From Plutella xylostella (lineage: Eukaryota > Arthropoda > Insecta > Lepidoptera > Plutellidae), in contig NC_063987.1 of assembly GCF_932276165.1 (NCBI RefSeq), positions 4,154,001 through 4,218,000 on the forward strand: DNA of 64,000 nt. Reading direction: 5' to 3'. This document shows, piece by piece, positions 13,584-24,070 of the stretch. The notes under the pieces were generated by a model that saw nothing but the letters and a program-made list of their open reading frames with translations, was not told the origin of the DNA and ran no database searches. Made by a program: the position numbers and the translations under genes. How positions within the stretch are numbered: position 1 is the first letter of the stretch; the number at the start of each line of letters is the position of its first letter.

Positions 13584-13861
13584 TATACAGGGTTATTGGT
13601 AAGTAGACCGGATCCTTTCAGGAGGTGATAGAGGAAGGCATTTCCAGTGGATTGAACCCTATAATGCATTATAATGAAACTTAATCATTTCAAAGATATT
13701 TGAGATTTAAGTTTTTTTAAATTTTTTGCCAAATTTTGATGCTTAAAACAGAAAACAAAAGAAACTAGCCATTATTCAAAATCTTTTTTGGTTGTTTTGC
13801 ATAAGTACCACCTCTATGACCTCTTGAAAGGATCCGGTCTACTTACCAATAACCCTGTATA
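13584..13861. mobile_element. MITE with ~50-bp inverted repeats and TA ends
   Basis: The left end TATACAGGGTTATTGGTAAG and the following AGACCGGATCC are mirrored at the right end, GGATCCGGTCT...AACCCTGTATA. The inverted repeats extend about 45-50 bp with few mismatches. The interior is AT-rich and non-coding. TA at the edges fits a Tc1/mariner-type non-autonomous element, but class is inferred only from the ends. Confidence 0.85.
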
Positions 13862-14420
13862 TTAGAGTTTATACGTCACTGGGGTGTGTCGTTTTGTGCA
13901 CCCCATCTATAGTGAAATTTCACACGCATACGTCTGTAAAAAAATCATTTTCAAAGTCATATTTTATGCATTTCTTTTTCTACCTTCCATTACCCAATAC
14001 TTGTGGGTAATGGAATATTAATGGCTTGCCATTATTCGCCTGTAAATCCACACTATATACTTACCAAAATTTACAATGCAATAGCCAATCAAACCCGTCA
14101 ACGTCACATGGCGGCGTGCGCCATCGATCGACAGAGCCATAGGTGCGTAAAACGGTTGCGCAAACGCAAATGAGGCGATATGAAAGCTATTGTCTAAAAC
14201 CAGCCGCCGCGGACGGATTAATTATGTTTTATCTAACGCTTGTGACATCGATTGTACTTAGCTGATAAGCTACAGCTGCGGCAATTTGTGTTGGTGCCTA
14301 CAAACAGTGCGGTGCCGTTAAGGGTTTGCCCACACGAATGTTAGATTTTACTACTATGACCCATGATATACTACTATAATCCAGCACTTGGGGATCATGA
14401 AAGAAATCTTTAGTGATGTA
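13862..14420. other. No gene recognised
   Basis: AT-rich intergenic sequence. Nothing else is evident. Confidence 0.5.
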
Positions 14421-14674
14421 TAATATAATAATAATATGTGGGGACATCTCACACACGGCCATCCGACCCCAAGCTAGGCAGAGCCTGTGTTATGGGTATC
14501 GGACAGCTGATATATCTACACAAATACATAGATAGATAGATATTAAATATAAATATCAACACCCAAGACCCGAGTACAAATATTTGTCTTTAAACATCTG
14601 CCCCAGCCGGGAATCGAACCCGGGACCTTCGGCATAGCAGTCAGGGCCACTAACCACTACGCCATTCGACCGTC
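14421..14674 (-). mobile_element. tRNA-derived SINE
   Basis: The minus strand begins GACGGTCGAATGGCGTAGTG, an A-box-like region, followed by GGTCCCGGGTTCGATTCCC (B box). A unique SINE body follows, containing GGATGGCCGTGTGTGAGATG, with an ATT-type tail. A second copy with the same body is at 25851-26307. Confidence 0.85.
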
Positions 14675-17600
14675 TGTGCCTTATGTATAAAAGTCCGGTG
14701 CATCCTGGACAGTCAGCGACAGCTGGTCGGAGTGGCTAATCCATTCACCACGGTGACCAGCCCTAGTTCTATTCTAGTGGTGGTCACCGATTCGGTAAGA
14801 AAAAGTTTGTCGCGTGAATAGATCTACCTAAAAAGGAATTAATTAATCTTGAAAAGATTTCTAGACTTATACCTCCTTAACGACAATTCAGACAATCACA
14901 ACAGAACTGATTATGCATACCGATTCTCAGGTGTTTAACTGACGGTGTTTTTTTATAATTTCCAAAATCCCGCTTTTATACAAATGTTGTTGTACAGTTA
15001 CACATTTTTAACATCCAGTAGGTATTTCAGTCAATCGATTACCTCTGCCTGCAATTATGTAACGGTCATGTATTAATAAAAGTTAGGTTAGTATTTAAGT
15101 ACAGGGTGTTGCAAAAAGGGTATACTAAGCCTAGGTTTCGGCTTTGCAACACCCTGTATAAATATGATGTTATGATAGACGACTATATCAAGAACCACTC
15201 TTCCCGTTATCCACAACCGAACTCTAATAAATAGCTGCAATCAAAAGTTTCTAAGATACATATCTTTTTACGTATCAGATAGATAACATTCGTCGAGCCT
15301 ACAGTGTTATGACAAGCTTGAATGATTTATAGTATCTATAGCTAGATAAAGATACATAGCTATGACTTTTCGTTTTTTTAATAAGTACCCATGTTGCATT
15401 CGTTTTAATTGTGGGACTAAACGGGTGGCCACCTTAGTGAGATGATATACTACATTTATAACAAATGAAGTTGTAGGTAGGTACTAATTGAAACCTTATA
15501 ACATATGAAAATTATACAAGGTGAACGTTAGTGCTTGTTAAATTATTTCATCTTTTAGTATAGCAAACACATGTAATGTTTTAGGTGACAGGTCATGTTT
15601 TTCATAACATTGATTTTTTCCGTTACGTTACAAAACGTTACAAAAAGTATTTTTGGGAATGCTAAAGCTTTAAAAATGGTGGTAACACAAATCAGTAATT
15701 CGCCTATTGCCCCGTCGCCGTTGTGCGCTCAGTTTTTCTTTCAAAATCATAAATTCAACCCATCATAGTGAGACATTTCTTTCTCCATTGATACGGATCA
15801 CTTCACAGCTATAAATAAATAATCTCTGAAAAAAACAATAACTATACTAAATCCTAAACATTAAAAAAACTAGTTCGTGATAGGCCGGTGTCACAGAACG
15901 CGACGGTCACTGCGCGCGGCCGTTGTTTCTCACAAAAGTCTAGTTTTTATGTCGCGGTTCATTGATGGGCCGCGGATGGTCCCCTCGTGACACTCGGGTC
16001 ACGACGCAGCTTCCGTGGGGCACGGGCACTGTGTCCACTGGGGCCGATGTAAATACGGAGGGAGTTAGCTACATTTCGGAAGGGTTTGTTGGACCGGTAT
16101 TCGTACACAGGTATCCCTATAATAGATACTAGGTGAAGAAATTAAAATAATTTGCAAATCTTTATAGTGTTTTTTTTAATTTATTTTATATTAGGTTATT
16201 TTATATTGCATTATTTGTAATAAAGACTCCGTTAGGATCTAGAGTCCTAATAATATTCATACAAATTACAAATATTATTACATAACTAGCTGATTAAACT
16301 TACTTTGTATAAAAATGCAATTATTTAATAATTATTTATTTGAATACTCGACCGATATACCGGCAGCAGTGGACACTCGCCGCATCTTGTAACCTCCGAC
16401 ACGGAAGGCGGTATCGGGCAAAAACTCACAATAAACTATCGTGACCGCTGACCGGCCCATTCACTAAACATTCTGAGAAACCTCTACGTGACTCGCTCAC
16501 CGATCTATAATAAACTTTTTTTCTTAAAATACTTATTTCAGCCTCATTGTTCAAAACTCCTTTGTGAAAGACTTTCAGAATAATTACGCGACTCGAAACT
16601 AGATGGAGCTGGCGTCGCAATCCTATATCGCGGTATGGTTTCGTTTTAGGTCGAGTTCATATAGTCCGAATTTGTATTTGTAAGTTAACTTTGCGCAGAG
16701 GCAATATCGTAACCAATGAGGTTTATCCGAGGTGCGATTATTGCTAGTTGAAAACTTTACCAATACCCCGCCATGTGGACGTGAAATACCGTCCGCTACG
16801 GCAATTTTTGAACGGCCGTTAAGGCCTGCTTGGAAACTAATGACAATATTAAACTATACAGTAATTCAAACGAATCGGTAAACTGATATTTCAGTGAAAT
16901 ATCGATGAACATCTCCTTCGTTCGACTGACTAATTTCAATATTAATCATAATTGATAAATAAATTTTTAAAAAAATACATTTAATGAATAGACCTTATTC
17001 AATATTGGTTAATGTTCTATTTGTAATATAATAAACCTATGTATGTTCGAAAAAATTGCGATACGATTTTGGAATATAACATATCTGTTAAAATAATTAT
17101 GACCTTTATATGTATAATTAACCTTTATTTCAATCATAAAGATATTCATGTTTTCTGTCTTTGCGCCCCAAATTTCGATGACAGTGATCCTTCAGTGGAG
17201 TGGCACGGAAAAACGCTGCCCGTGTAATTAATATGCTTTTATGCTCTACTGTTACCCAAAAAATATTTAAGGTACCATTGATTTTATTATTGGGGAAATA
17301 TTCTTACATTGGAAGTTGATATGTAGGTACGTACATATTTCTAGAAGGATTCAATGATAAGTGATAGTTGTGGTAAATAGGACACAAAGAGTGGGTGGCT
17401 CGTTTACCCCTACTTCTTCGTGATCGTGAACATAATTATACTATGCATGTTATTTAAAAAAATACTTAATGCAATCATAGAGAAACACTTATTACATATT
17501 TTTGTGTAAATTAGTAGCGTTAAATAGGTAATTTTATGTTTGTCGAATGATAAGATCCGTAAACTTCCTCTTAAACAAAATTTAAAATGTCATCGTATGA

Positions 17601-18616
17601 ATTATAGCGCCCAAAGTGTTTCGTATCACATTACAGGGGTCTTGCGACATGCGGGTACCGTAGCTCCGTTTACCCGCGAATGTTAATCCCTTATTAGTCA
17701 CTCATACCGATGTGTTGCCGAATTTAACGGTATTTTAAACTGACACTTAGGGACATTACATTTAACATTAAATCTGTTTTGTAGGCTCTAGTTTGTACCA
17801 ATTTACTTTGTGCAATAAGGAATGTAATAATGTTAATAGTTAAAACTTCCACTAAAAGCCTACTGTTTAACATTCTCCGGATAAAATATTTATTTATGAT
17901 AAACATATATGCCATCTATAACATAATTCAGTGAGCGATAGCATGAATTTTATCACTTAACCATCCGTGTTTCGGTCTCGTCCCGGTTTCTGTTTCGGCA
18001 GCAGTCGTTAAGCCTAGACTCGTCGGGTTGCCCACTTACCCGACATCTCTCTCAGCACAAGCTTGCTAGTGTTGGTCTCCACCAATCCGCACTAGGCTAC
18101 GACTAAAACTTAAACCCTTTCTTCATTGAAAGGGGTACCCGTGCCCCAGCAGTAGACGTGATGAGTAGTGATGATGATAAGACAACCTATATCCATAGAT
18201 TGTGATATTGGTGACGAAATACCTACGTACTAACTTACGGTACAGGATCCCCCAAGTTCGCAAAAGTAGAACCGTTGCGTAATGTTCACAGTATTGAAAT
18301 AGGAATCATTTTGAAGCCGCCGTATCATTTCAAAGAGCAATTGCAGACGCCGCAGGATTTCACCGCAATGATAGAACTCTGTCACTCTGTAATTAGACAG
18401 TGTGTACTTTGTAATTAGACAGAGACCGCGAGTAATAGGCGACCGCTGCGTTTGAGGACTATGTGTAATTAAAAACCTCACCGCTTTGATAGAGAAAACG
18501 GTGCAAGCCTACTGTTCGCAGGATGCAACGGTGAATGTGCTTAAGAGTTTCCTGAATCAAGCAATCAGACAGAATATCGTACCGAAAGAAATAACATAAT
18601 ACTGTTACAATAGTTT
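14675..18616. other. No gene recognised; a few small repeats
   Basis: Contains the short hairpin element at 15100-15158 and a LINE-tail fragment near 18120-18180 (GGTACCCGTGCCCCAGCAG followed by GATGATGAT). The GC-rich patch at 15885-16060 gave no supportable exon. Confidence 0.45.
15100..15158. mobile_element. Deleted DNA-transposon copy reduced to its termini
   Basis: TACAGGGTGTTGCAAA at the left is exactly mirrored by TTTGCAACACCCTGTA at the right, only 59 bp end to end. The same terminus, with adjoining AAAGGGTATACT, occurs at 62140-62219, so this is an internally deleted member of that family. Confidence 0.7.
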
Positions 18617-19152
18617 TTAGGGTTCCGTAGCCAAAATGGCAAAAACGGAACCCTTATAGTTTCGTCATGTCCGTCTGTCCGTCTGTCCGTCTGTCCGTCT
18701 GTCACAGCCGATTTACTCGGAAACTATAAGTACTACAGTGATGAAATTTGATGGGAATATGTGTTGTATGAACCGCTACAAAAATATGACACTAAATAGT
18801 AAAAAAAAGAATTGGGGGTGGGGCCCCCCATACATGTAACTGAGGGATGAAATTTTTTTTTTCGATGTACATACCCGTGTGGGGTATCAATGGAAAGGTC
18901 TTTTAAAATGATATAAAGTTTTCTAAAAAATATTTTTCTTAAAGTGAACGGTTTTTGAGATATCAGCTCTCAAAGTCGTAAAAAGTATGTCCCCCCCCCC
19001 TCTATTTTTATAACTACGGGGTATAAAATTCTAAAAAAAATAGAGGTGATGCATGCTAATTAACTCTTTCAACGATTTTTGGTTTGATCAAAGTATCTCT
19101 TATAGTTTTTGAGATAGGTTGATTTAACTGTAATATTATATTTGCTGCTACG
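18617..19152 (+). mobile_element. GGTTCCGTAGCC high-copy repeat, left part (split by copia)
   Basis: Begins GGGTTCCGTAGCCAAAATGG and contains a (GTCCGTCT)n microsatellite, CACAGCC, and a run of C. It resumes after the copia insertion at 24019-24070 with CGGAACCC and ACTCGCACTTGGCCGG, the usual end of this lepidopteran repeat. It is non-coding; its class is not assigned. Confidence 0.8.
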
Positions 19153-19323
19153 TGTTGGAAAAAGAAAAGTTTACAGTTTGAATTTAGTATGACATAATAT
19201 TATTATTATCTATGGAATCTGTCTTCGCCCCGTGTTCTAGCTGTCGTGTGTGTTGCAGAAAATAAATATTATTATTTATCAGAAATCTCAAGTTTTACTT
19301 GCAATTCCTACGAAACCTCAACA
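19153..19323 (+). repeat. 5' LTR of copia element
   Basis: 171 bp, 5'-TGTTGG...AACA-3', identical to the 3' LTR. It is preceded by target duplication CTACG at 19148-19152. An AATAAA lies inside, near 19260. Confidence 0.95.
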
Positions 19324-19339
19324 GGTTATGGGCCCAGGA
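19324..19339 (+). other. Primer-binding site (initiator tRNA-Met type)
   Basis: GGTTATGGGCCCAGG directly follows the 5' LTR. It matches the primer site recalled for Drosophila copia, which pairs with an internal part of initiator tRNA-Met. Confidence 0.75.
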
Positions 19340-19413
19340 AGCTCTGAAGCTTAGAGAAAAGAAGAAACAGCTAAGAAAAAGAAAATTATTAGAAAATTAT
19401 TGTTTGGTGAAAA

Positions 19414-20183
19414 ATGGCGTTGACAGCGGCACAAACTATGAATATTGAAAAATTTGATGGAAGTAATTTTCAGCAGTGGAAGTTTCAGATGAAGTGTGCA
19501 TTGCAGGCAAACGGAATAGACATCTCCAAACCAAAACCAGCGACTAAGGAAGGTGATTGGCTCAAGAAAGATGGTATGGCTATGTACATTCTAACGTCCT
19601 CAATGGAGCTGAAACAAATTACACTGATAGAAAATTGTGAAACCGCTCAAGAAATCATGTTGAAGATGGAATCAATATATGAGCAGAAGAGTGAGTTGAA
19701 TAAAATGGTTCTTCATGAAAGATTTTACCAATACAGAATGTCTTCAAGTGAAAGTGTCGCGGAGCACATCTCCAAAGTAGAGAACTTGGCTCAACAGCTA
19801 AAAGATAGTGGTGAGAATGTAAGTGAGTTGGCCATCATCACTAAGATACTTGGAACGTTACCTGCCAAATACAGATCGTTACGTCAGGCATGGATGTCAT
19901 TAGATGTCAAACAACAAACGCTGAGTAACTTGACTGCTCGTCTGTTGGATGAAGAAGCCAGCTTGAAGCATGAAGAAAAGCACGAAACAGCCCTATTGGT
20001 AGCAAACAATAAACAAAAGAATGCGATGGAAGCCAGTGCTGGTAGCTCAATGAAAAACAGAATAAAACATCGGTTTGAGTGCTACAACTGCGGAAAGAGA
20101 GGCCATTTCTCTAAAGAATGTCGTGCGCCGAGAAAGGGTAGCAGGAATCCAGTCGGTAAGAATATGTTGGCTTTAAATAAAAT
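19414..20183 (+). CDS. gag: Copia Gag (nucleocapsid), cut by LINE insertion
   Basis: The ATG at 19414 opens a frame of about 255 residues before LINE sequence begins. The N-terminus has the copia Gag pattern KFDGSNFQQWKFQMKCALQA. A CCHC zinc knuckle, CYNCGKRGHFSKEC (Cx2Cx4Hx4C), lies near residue 223. Before the LINE arrived the frame continued into the protease that now resumes near 22861. Gag packages element RNA in virus-like particles. The reading frame is undamaged up to the insertion. Confidence 0.9.
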
Positions 20184-22840
20184 TCAAATTCAAATTCAAA
20201 TGGTTTAATCGACGTAAAATTTTACAATTATTTGTCGATAGTCATCTACCACCATTTCACAAAGGCCCCGTCATTGAGAAGGAAAGAAATGGCGAAAGAA
20301 ACTCCTCGAGCATCTTTTCAACTTTTTCCTTATATCTATTACAATTTTTACTTATATCTAGTACCTACAATTTTACTTAAGTACCTATATCCATTTCATT
20401 TTTTCAATAGCCTTAGCTGAGGTGGACAAGACCACGCGTTTTTGTCGTTTAAATAATCATTTATACTATAGTAAGCTTTACTACATAATGTAGCTTTAAC
20501 ATAATTCTTAAATTTTTGCTCAGTAAGATTTATTGCTTCATTTGATAATTTATTATAAAAACGTATACAGTTCCCCATGAATGATGTGTTTGTTTTCGAA
20601 AGTCTGAGTGTGGGGAAAAGCAACTTATTTTTGTTTCTGGTCTCAATACCGTGAGTGGCTCCTACTTTACTAAATGAATTTAAGTTTTTACGAACATACA
20701 TAATATTTTCATAGATATATTGGCATGGAACAGTTAATATACTTATTTCCTTAAACGTATCTCTTAATGAAATTCTAGACCCTAATACATATATGGCTCG
20801 AATTGCTCGTTTTTGCAGAACAAAGATTTGATTAATGTCAGCCGCTCGTCCCCACAATAGAATTCCGTAAGACATAACACTATGAAAATAACTAAAATAC
20901 ACAAGCCTGGCTGTATCTACATCTGTTAACTGTCTAATGGTTCTAACCGCATAAGCTGCAGAACTCAATCTACCGGCTATCCTCTCAATATGGGGTCCCC
21001 ATTGCAACTTTGAGTCAATTGTAATACCCAGGAATACCGTTTCATTTACTAACTCTAGCTTATCGTTATTCAATGTCAAATATGTCTCTACTTGTCTTAC
21101 ATTAGGCAAAGTGAATTTAATACATTTTGTTTTCTTGGAGTTAAGAGCTAAATTATTTACAGTGAACCAATTAGCAACTATGGAAAGAGCACTGTTTGCA
21201 TTGTCAAAATTGACTTCTTGTCGCTTCAACTTAAATATAAGTGAAGTATCATCAGCAAACAGTACTATCTCACATAATTTATCTACCAAAAACGGTAAAT
21301 CGTTAACATATACAAGAAACAAGAATGGTCCTAAAATCGAGCCTTGGGGAACACCCATACTGACAGGACAGCCAGCCGAACGCACTCCATTTATGTCAAC
21401 TAGTTGAGTTCTGTTGCTCAAGTATGATTCCAATAATGTAAGAGCTTTGCCAGTTAGCCCATAATATTTAAGTTTCATAAGTAGAGTGGCATGATCCACA
21501 CAATCAAATGCTTTCGATAGATCGCAAAATACACCCACAGCATCAAGACGCTCCTCCCAAGCACTAAATATGTGTTTGACCAACGCGACACCAGCGTCAG
21601 TTGTAGATCGACCTTTGGTGAAACCGAACTGTTGGTTATGGAGAAGGCCGTGAATACTAAAGTGCGAAAGCATTTGATGCAGCATAATTTTTTCAAATAT
21701 TTTACTCAGTACTGGCAAAACTGATACAGGCCTAAAATTATTGGGATCATTTTTCTCACCAGATTTAAAAAGCGGTATTAGTTTACTAAGTTTCATCAAA
21801 TCGGGGAATACACCGACCTCAATGCATCTGTTAAAAAGATTAGCCAAGTGGGGTGCTAGGATATCAATAACATGACTAATAACTTTAACGGACATGCCCC
21901 ATAAATCTTCGGTCATTTTTAAATTTAATTCTTTATAAGTGCTAATTATAGTCTGTGTATTTATACCATGAAATTGAAAGTCGAGATCGCAAGGCGGTGC
22001 ATTCCCTCTTAGCAAACGTTCAGCTTCAGCGCAAGATGAATCAAGGTTCTCAGTTGTAGCTATCGGTATACTACGGAAAAAATCTTCAAAGACGGAAGCC
22101 ACTTCTTCACTAGATGAAACAATTTTATCATTAATTTTAAGTTCAAAATTTAAATCACGTGGTTTATTCTTCCCGGTTTCAGTATTAATGATATTCCATA
22201 CGGTTTTAATCTTGTTATTAGAGTTTTTAATCTTTCTATTTATATAATCTGATTTAGCTTGGTGGCAAACGGCTTTGAATATCTTTGTATATTTCTTTAC
22301 ATAATCTCTAAAGTTATCGTCATGAGTAAATGTACGCTGTTCATAGAGATCATATAATTTACGTCTGCTCTTATAAATTCCCGATGTTGCCCAGTCATTA
22401 AGACTTAGTTTACAATTAACATCTACTTCTTTCTTAGTGAACACGTTTTCAAATTCTCGAGACAAACCTTGAAATATTTCCTTAAAGGCATCATTGGGAT
22501 TTCTTTCAGAGCTTCTACAGTAGTCAAGTTTACTGTTCAATCGAGATTTAAACTTATCAATTCTGTATGATGTTACTGGTCTGAACTTGAAAGTGGCTGA
22601 CTTACGTTCAAAAGTACAAGGAAACGTAATAATTTGCCCACTGTGGTCGGATGGTAAGCAATTGATTACAGAATTATTAGTAAAATCACAATTACAGTAA
22701 ATATTATCAATACAAGTCGCTGAGGTGGGAGTAATTCTGGTTGGTTCCAGGAAAACATTACTTAAATTAAATGACTTAAACAAGTTAACTATACAACATT
22801 TCATAGAAGTCTCAACTAATAAATCAATATTAAAATTATA
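20181..22840 (-). mobile_element. 5'-truncated CR1/Jockey-like LINE nested in copia
   Basis: The 3' end, on the left, carries a tail of TTTGAA repeats after CGATTAAACCA. The same 121-bp end reappears at 28263-28385. The right boundary is where the endonuclease frame gives way to copia sequence (about 22838-22858). I could not identify a target-site duplication. Confidence 0.85.
20396..22840 (-). CDS. LINE ORF2: endonuclease C-terminal part plus reverse transcriptase
   Basis: An open frame of about 815 codons with no internal stop. It enters inside the endonuclease (NIDLL, then TCIDNIYCN and SDHSGQ). It then carries the reverse transcriptase blocks: NNFRPVSVLPVLSKIFEK, GVFCDLSKAFDCVDH, GVPQGSILGPFLFLVYVNDL and FADDTSLIF, the last being the catalytic Asp pair. 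The C-terminal region ends near 20396. RT sequence and DHSGQ endonuclease style place it near CR1/Jockey-type LINEs. The apparent frame to 22969 runs into copia sequence and is a chimera. The 5' part of the endonuclease is missing, so the copy is not autonomous. Confidence 0.85.
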   Translation of the reverse strand, partial: YNFNIDLLVETSMKCCIVNLFKSFNLSNVFLEPTRITPTSATCIDNIYCNCDFTNNSVINCLPSDHSGQIITFPCTFERKSATFKFRPVTSYRIDKFKSRLNSKLDYCRSSERNPNDAFKEIFQGLSREFENVFTKKEVDVNCKLSLNDWATSGIYKSRRKLYDLYEQRTFTHDDNFRDYVKKYTKIFKAVCHQAKSDYINRKIKNSNNKIKTVWNIINTETGKNKPRDLNFELKINDKIVSSSEEVASVFEDFFRSIPIATTENLDSSCAEAERLLRGNAPPCDLDFQFHGINTQTIISTYKELNLKMTEDLWGMSVKVISHVIDILAPHLANLFNRCIEVGVFPDLMKLSKLIPLFKSGEKNDPNNFRPVSVLPVLSKIFEKIMLHQMLSHFSIHGLLHNQQFGFTKGRSTTDAGVALVKHIFSAWEERLDAVGVFCDLSKAFDCVDHATLLMKLKYYGLTGKALTLLESYLSNRTQLVDINGVRSAGCPVSMGVPQGSILGPFLFLVYVNDLPFLVDKLCEIVLFADDTSLIFKLKRQEVNFDNANSALSIVANWFTVNNLALNSKKTKCIKFTLPNVRQVETYLTLNNDKLELVNETVFLGITIDSKLQWGPHIERIAGRLSSAAYAVRTIRQLTDVDTARLVYFSYFHSVMSYGILLWGRAADINQIFVLQKRAIRAIYVLGSRISLRDTFKEISILTVPCQYIYENIMYVRKNLNSFSKVGATHGIETRNKNKLLFPTLRLSKTNTSFMGNCIRFYNKLSNEAINLTEQKFKNYVKATLCSKAYYSINDYLNDKNAWSCPPQLRLLKK

Positions 22841-22860
22841 ATATAGAAACCAATCTAAGT

Positions 22861-23772
22861 GAAGTTGATGACACTTGGATATTGGACAGTGGTGCGTCGG
22901 CACATATGAGCTGTAGAAGAGATTATTTTGAAGAACTTGTTCAATGCGATGAAAAATTGACATTAGCAAATAAGCACAATGTAGAGGTGAAAGGCATTGG
23001 AAAAATAAAGATAAAGAGAATGGTTGATGGACAGTGGGAGCAAAGCATGCTGGAAGGAGTTCTGTACGTGCCCAGCTTAAGAAGGAATGTAGTGTCTGAA
23101 GGTGTCATTCTTCGGAAAGGATACACTGTCATTAAGAAGCATCCCAATGCAATGATTTATAAGGAGAATGAGGTGGTGATGACTGGTAATATAACAGAAA
23201 ACAACTTGTTTGAATTAAAAATCGAAGTAGTAAAGACGAAGAAAAATGACACACAAGTATGTAGTCAGGAAGAAATTAACATGGTAGAAAGTTCACCAGT
23301 AAAAAGTACTGACAGCAAGAGGAAGTGTCAAGAAATTGAAAACAGAAGACCGTTTGATTTAGAAGTCAATTTAAGATCACAAAGAAAAGGGAAACTTGAG
23401 GCAAATAATGCAGAATTGTCGCAAGGGGCAATAGTATGTCCACACAAGATAGAATGTTCAGGATCTGTGAAGGAAGAACGAATCGCAGTAGAAGAAAATG
23501 GAACTTGGTGCAGAGTTGAAGACATCGCCATCAAGAAAGATGAGAAAGGTAGAGCTACACGTAGATGTTATAAAGCTCGTCGTCGTCGCGGTGACTCTCG
23601 CCCGTGGTGCAGTCAGAAACAAAAGACGGTGCCCTCTACTACCGAGGCAGAATGTGTAGCGGCTTGTAATTCAGCTAAAGAAACATTGTGGCTTAGAGAT
23701 GTATTGTTAGAAATAGGTGAAAATGATATTTTTGATTGTAGGTACAGAATGACTGAAATAGATTTAGATTAG
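22861..23772 (+). CDS. Copia protease fused by deletion to an RNase H end
   Basis: The frame resumes with WILDSGASAHMS, the retroviral-type aspartic protease active site (DSGA). About 110 codons further, a Lys/Glu-rich segment of unclear origin leads into CSQKQKTVPSTTEAECVAA and KETLWLRDVL, matching the end of copia RNase H. Integrase and the RT palm are missing. The frame is open to a stop at 23770-23772. It was originally continuous with the gag frame to the left, before the LINE split them. Confidence 0.85.
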   Translation, partial: EVDDTWILDSGASAHMSCRRDYFEELVQCDEKLTLANKHNVEVKGIGKIKIKRMVDGQWEQSMLEGVLYVPSLRRNVVSEGVILRKGYTVIKKHPNAMIYKENEVVMTGNITENNLFELKIEVVKTKKNDTQVCSQEEINMVESSPVKSTDSKRKCQEIENRRPFDLEVNLRSQRKGKLEANNAELSQGAIVCPHKIECSGSVKEERIAVEENGTWCRVEDIAIKKDEKGRATRRCYKARRRRGDSRPWCSQKQKTVPSTTEAECVAACNSAKETLWLRDVLLEIGENDIFDCRYRMTEIDLD

Positions 23773-23847
23773 AAGACGTTTTAGAAGCAGCTAGAAAGTA
23801 TTAGGTTGTTTTGTATTAATATTATGTTGGTAAACTTTTAGTGGGAG

Positions 23848-24018
23848 TGTTGGAAAAAGAAAAGTTTACAGTTTGAATTTAGTATGACATAATATTATTA
23901 TTATCTATGGAATCTGTCTTCGCCCCGTGTTCTAGCTGTCGTGTGTGTTGCAGAAAATAAATATTATTATTTATCAGAAATCTCAAGTTTTACTTGCAAT
24001 TCCTACGAAACCTCAACA
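23848..24018 (+). repeat. 3' LTR of copia element
   Basis: Identical to the 5' LTR. Preceded by TTTTAGTGGGAG (purine-rich tract) and followed by CTACG target duplication (24019-24023). Confidence 0.95.
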
Positions 24019-24070
24019 CTACGGAACCCTTTGTGCGCGAGCCCGACTCGCACTTGGCCGGTTTTTTTTT
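24019..24070 (+). mobile_element. GGTTCCGTAGCC repeat, right end after copia
   Basis: CTACGGAACCC leads to GAGCCCGACTCGCACTTGG and CCGGTTTTTTTTT. This is the missing right end of the repeat at 18617-19152. Confidence 0.8.

Larger units (their letters stand above)
19148..24023 (+). mobile_element. Young, internally deleted Ty1/copia retrotransposon with LTRs, TSD and a nested LINE
   Basis: Two 171-bp LTRs (TGTTGG...CCTCAACA) are identical over their whole length and are flanked by the 5-bp duplication CTACG. A primer-binding site follows the 5' LTR and a purine-rich tract precedes the 3' LTR. Inside are gag, an aspartic protease and a remnant of the RNase H end. Integrase and nearly all of reverse transcriptase are absent, so it must have depended on enzymes from another copy. 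A LINE in the opposite direction interrupts it at 20181 to about 22840. Identical LTRs indicate recent insertion. A diverged solo LTR of the same family is at 37558-37691. Confidence 0.93.

Noticed and set aside
14600..14674. tRNA gene (GGTCCCGGGTTCGATTCCC arm)
   Set aside because: Anticodon arm and acceptor stem do not form a tRNA, and the sequence continues into a SINE body also found at 25851.
22841..22969. N-terminal extension of the LINE ORF2 to an ATG at 22969
   Set aside because: This part is the antisense of the copia protease region. The LINE is truncated and the start is created by the junction.
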